Assembly (NCBI GenBank): GCA_031263945.1
Contig: JAISEW010000133.1
Coordinates: 1-6,592 of the forward strand
Length of the DNA stretch: 6,592 bases
Reading direction: 5' to 3'
DNA from: Gracilibacteraceae bacterium
Lineage (GTDB): Bacteria > Bacillota > Desulfitobacteriia > Desulfitobacteriales > Syntrophobotulaceae
Part shown: in pieces, positions 4,974-6,592 of the stretch
Layout: each line of letters starts with the position of its first letter
Position numbering within the stretch: position 1 is the first letter of the stretch
Translations under genes and position numbers: made by a program
The notes under the pieces: model-generated
Databases searched by the model: none
Seen by the model: only the letters and a program-made list of their open reading frames with translations
Told to the model about the DNA's origin: nothing

Positions 4974-6592
4974 GTTTTCAACGGCTGCTGGAGCAGGGCT
5001 ATGTGATCTTGGACGGGGCGATGGGCACCGTCCTGCAGCGGGAGGGCCTGAAGGCGGGCGAAATGCCGGAGCGTCTCAATATAACGGCGCCGGAACGCAT
5101 AGCCGCCATCCACCGCGATTATGCCGCCGCCGGCGCGCAGGTGCTGTACGCGAATACTTTCGGCGCCAACGCCTGCAAACTCGGGAGCGTTTTATCGGAC
5201 GGCGCGGATATAAGCGCGGCGGTATGGGAAACGGTGACGGCCGGCGTGCGTCTGGCGCGGGAAGCCGCGGGCGGGCGGGCGCTTGTCGCCTTGGACGTCG
5301 GGCCGTTGGGGGAATTGCTGGAGCCGCTGGGCACGATGTCCTTTGAAACGGCCTACGCGATATTCAAAGAGCAGGTATTGGCGGGCGCGGCGGCCGGCGC
5401 CGACCTCGCCACGGTGGAGACGATGACCGATCTCGGGGAAATGCGGGCGGCCGTCCTCGCCGTGCGAGAAAACAGTGATCTGCCCGTTATCGCCACGATG
5501 TCGTTTGAAGCGGGCGGCCGCACGTTCACCGGCGTCAGCGCCGCCGCCGCCGCCCTGACTTTGACGGGACTCGGCGTCTCGGCTCTCGGTCTCAACTGTT
5601 CGCTCGGCCCGGAGGAAGCGGCGGCCATAGTGGAGGAATTCGCCCGTTGGACGCATTTGCCTCTCGTGGTCAAGCCGAACGCCGGACTGCCCGATCCGGG
5701 CGGCGGGGGTTACAGCCTGTCGGCGGCGGAGTTCGCGGCGCGGCTCAGCCGCCTGACGGAATTGGGGGCTCAGGTGCTGGGCGGTTGCTGCGGCACGACC
5801 CCGGAGGCCATCCGGGCCCTGCGTGCGGCGCTGCGGGACCGGCCCTGGACTCCGCGCGCGGCGGCGGCTCCGCCGGCGGCGGTATGCAGCGCGACGAAGG
5901 TCGTGGCTCTGGACGGTATACGCGTTATCGGGGAAAGAATCAACCCCACAGGCAAAAAAAAGCTTAAAGAAGCTCTGTTGAACCACGACACGGATTTTAT
6001 CCTCAGCGAAGCCATGAGGCAATGCCAAGACGGCGCCGACATCCTCGACGTCAACGTCGGGACGCCCGGTATCGACGAAAAAGAGACGATGAGACGCGTG
6101 GTCAAAGCCCTGCAAAGCGTGACGGACGCGCCGCTGCAGATCGACTCCACCGACCCGGAGGTCATAGAAGCGGGATTGCGTCTCTGCCACGGCAAGGCGA
6201 TCATCAATTCCGTCAGCGGCGACGAAACCGCGCTGACGCGGATTTTACCGCTGGCGCGCCGCTACGGGGCGGCGGTGGTCGGCCTGACGCTGGATGAGCG
6301 CGGCATCCCGACCGCGGCGGCGGAACGCGTGGCTATCGCCGCCCGTATTTTGGAGCGCGCGCTGGCCTGCGGCATCCCTGCCCGGGATGTTTACATCGAC
6401 TGTCTGACGCTTACTGTTTCCGCCGAACCGGACGGAGCGGAGGAAACGCTGCGGGCGCTGACCGCCGTCCGGGAAGAACTGGGGCTCAAGACTTTGCTGG
6501 GCGTGTCCAATATATCGTTCGGACTGCCGGAAAGACCGCTGCTCAACAGGACTTTTCTCGCCATGGCGCTTGGCCGGGGGCTGGATCTGCCG
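4970..6592 (+). CDS. metH: Cobalamin-dependent methionine synthase, N-terminal 541 residues (runs off window)
   Basis: The frame is open from ATG at 4970 to the window end with no stop. MetH transfers a methyl group from methyltetrahydrofolate through cobalamin to homocysteine, making methionine in the cytoplasm. Residues 1 to about 290 are the homocysteine-binding barrel: ILDGAMGTVLQ (13-23), ANTFGAN (61-67), and the zinc ligands C210 (LGLNCSLGP) and C273-C274 (GGCCGTTPE). An Ala/Pro-rich linker (about 291-307) leads to the methyltetrahydrofolate-binding barrel: VIGERINPTGKKKLKEALL (319-337), ILDVNVG (358-364), LQIDSTDPEVIEAG (389-402), INSVSGDE (412-419) and GVSNISFGLPERPLLNRTFL (511-530). 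The cap and B12-binding domains must lie beyond the edge; whether the SAM-activation domain is present cannot be seen. GAGG (4961-4964) lies 5 nt before the start. The gene follows rnhB-yraN by 22 bp with no terminator, promoter, S-box or cobalamin riboswitch, so it seems to be read from the rplS promoter. Confidence 0.96.
   Translation, partial: MSFQRLLEQGYVILDGAMGTVLQREGLKAGEMPERLNITAPERIAAIHRDYAAAGAQVLYANTFGANACKLGSVLSDGADISAAVWETVTAGVRLAREAAGGRALVALDVGPLGELLEPLGTMSFETAYAIFKEQVLAGAAAGADLATVETMTDLGEMRAAVLAVRENSDLPVIATMSFEAGGRTFTGVSAAAAALTLTGLGVSALGLNCSLGPEEAAAIVEEFARWTHLPLVVKPNAGLPDPGGGGYSLSAAEFAARLSRLTELGAQVLGGCCGTTPEAIRALRAALRDRPWTPRAAAAPPAAVCSATKVVALDGIRVIGERINPTGKKKLKEALLNHDTDFILSEAMRQCQDGADILDVNVGTPGIDEKETMRRVVKALQSVTDAPLQIDSTDPEVIEAGLRLCHGKAIINSVSGDETALTRILPLARRYGAAVVGLTLDERGIPTAAAERVAIAARILERALACGIPARDVYIDCLTLTVSAEPDGAEETLRALTAVREELGLKTLLGVSNISFGLPERPLLNRTFLAMALGRGLDLP

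Noticed and set aside
5192..6190. Long minus-strand open frame of 332 codons opposite metH.
   Set aside because: It is Arg/Gly/His-rich with no recognisable domain and lies antisense to a well-conserved metH frame; a typical shadow ORF of GC-rich DNA.

Overview
The window looks like a chromosomal segment from a GC-rich anaerobic member of the Bacillota; nothing in it fixes the genus. Three things point there: the gene order rplS - rbgA(ylqF) - rnhB - yraN, a probable T-box leader at the left edge, and a cobalamin-dependent methionine synthase with the usual two N-terminal domains. I see no transposase, integrase, CRISPR array, tRNA or rRNA.

The left part (about 1-2613) is read leftward. A perfect-consensus promoter (TTGACA, 17 bp, TATAAT) at 2575-2603 drives a nitronate monooxygenase-family gene that has lost its middle by in-frame deletion (2005-2505). 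After 26 bp comes a 617-residue membrane-bound nucleotide-sugar 4,6-dehydratase of the PglF/WbpM/CapD class (125-1978), an enzyme of surface polysaccharide or glycan synthesis. This transcription unit ends at a small hairpin with a U-run (81-105). The same bases contain the -35 box and spacer of another leftward promoter (71-99). The RNA from that promoter starts like a T-box leader (1 to about 64) and leaves the window, so the next gene to the left is probably an aminoacyl-tRNA synthetase or an amino-acid biosynthesis or transport gene.

The right part (2701-6592) is read rightward from an extended -10 promoter in the AT-rich divergent intergenic region. The genes are rplS (ribosomal protein L19), rbgA (circularly permuted GTPase for 50S assembly), a single ORF fusing RNase HII to the YraN nuclease-like domain, and metH, which is cut by the right edge after 541 codons. 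Gaps are 23, 9 and 22 bp and no terminator is visible between the genes, so they probably form one operon joining ribosome maturation, RNA:DNA-hybrid repair and methionine synthesis.

The points most worth a second look are the RNase HII-YraN fusion, the deleted but well-expressed-looking nitronate monooxygenase gene, the terminator/promoter/T-box overlap at the left edge, and two tiny ORFs that end in ATGA overlaps with the rbgA and metH start codons. I did not find a clearly new multi-gene system.
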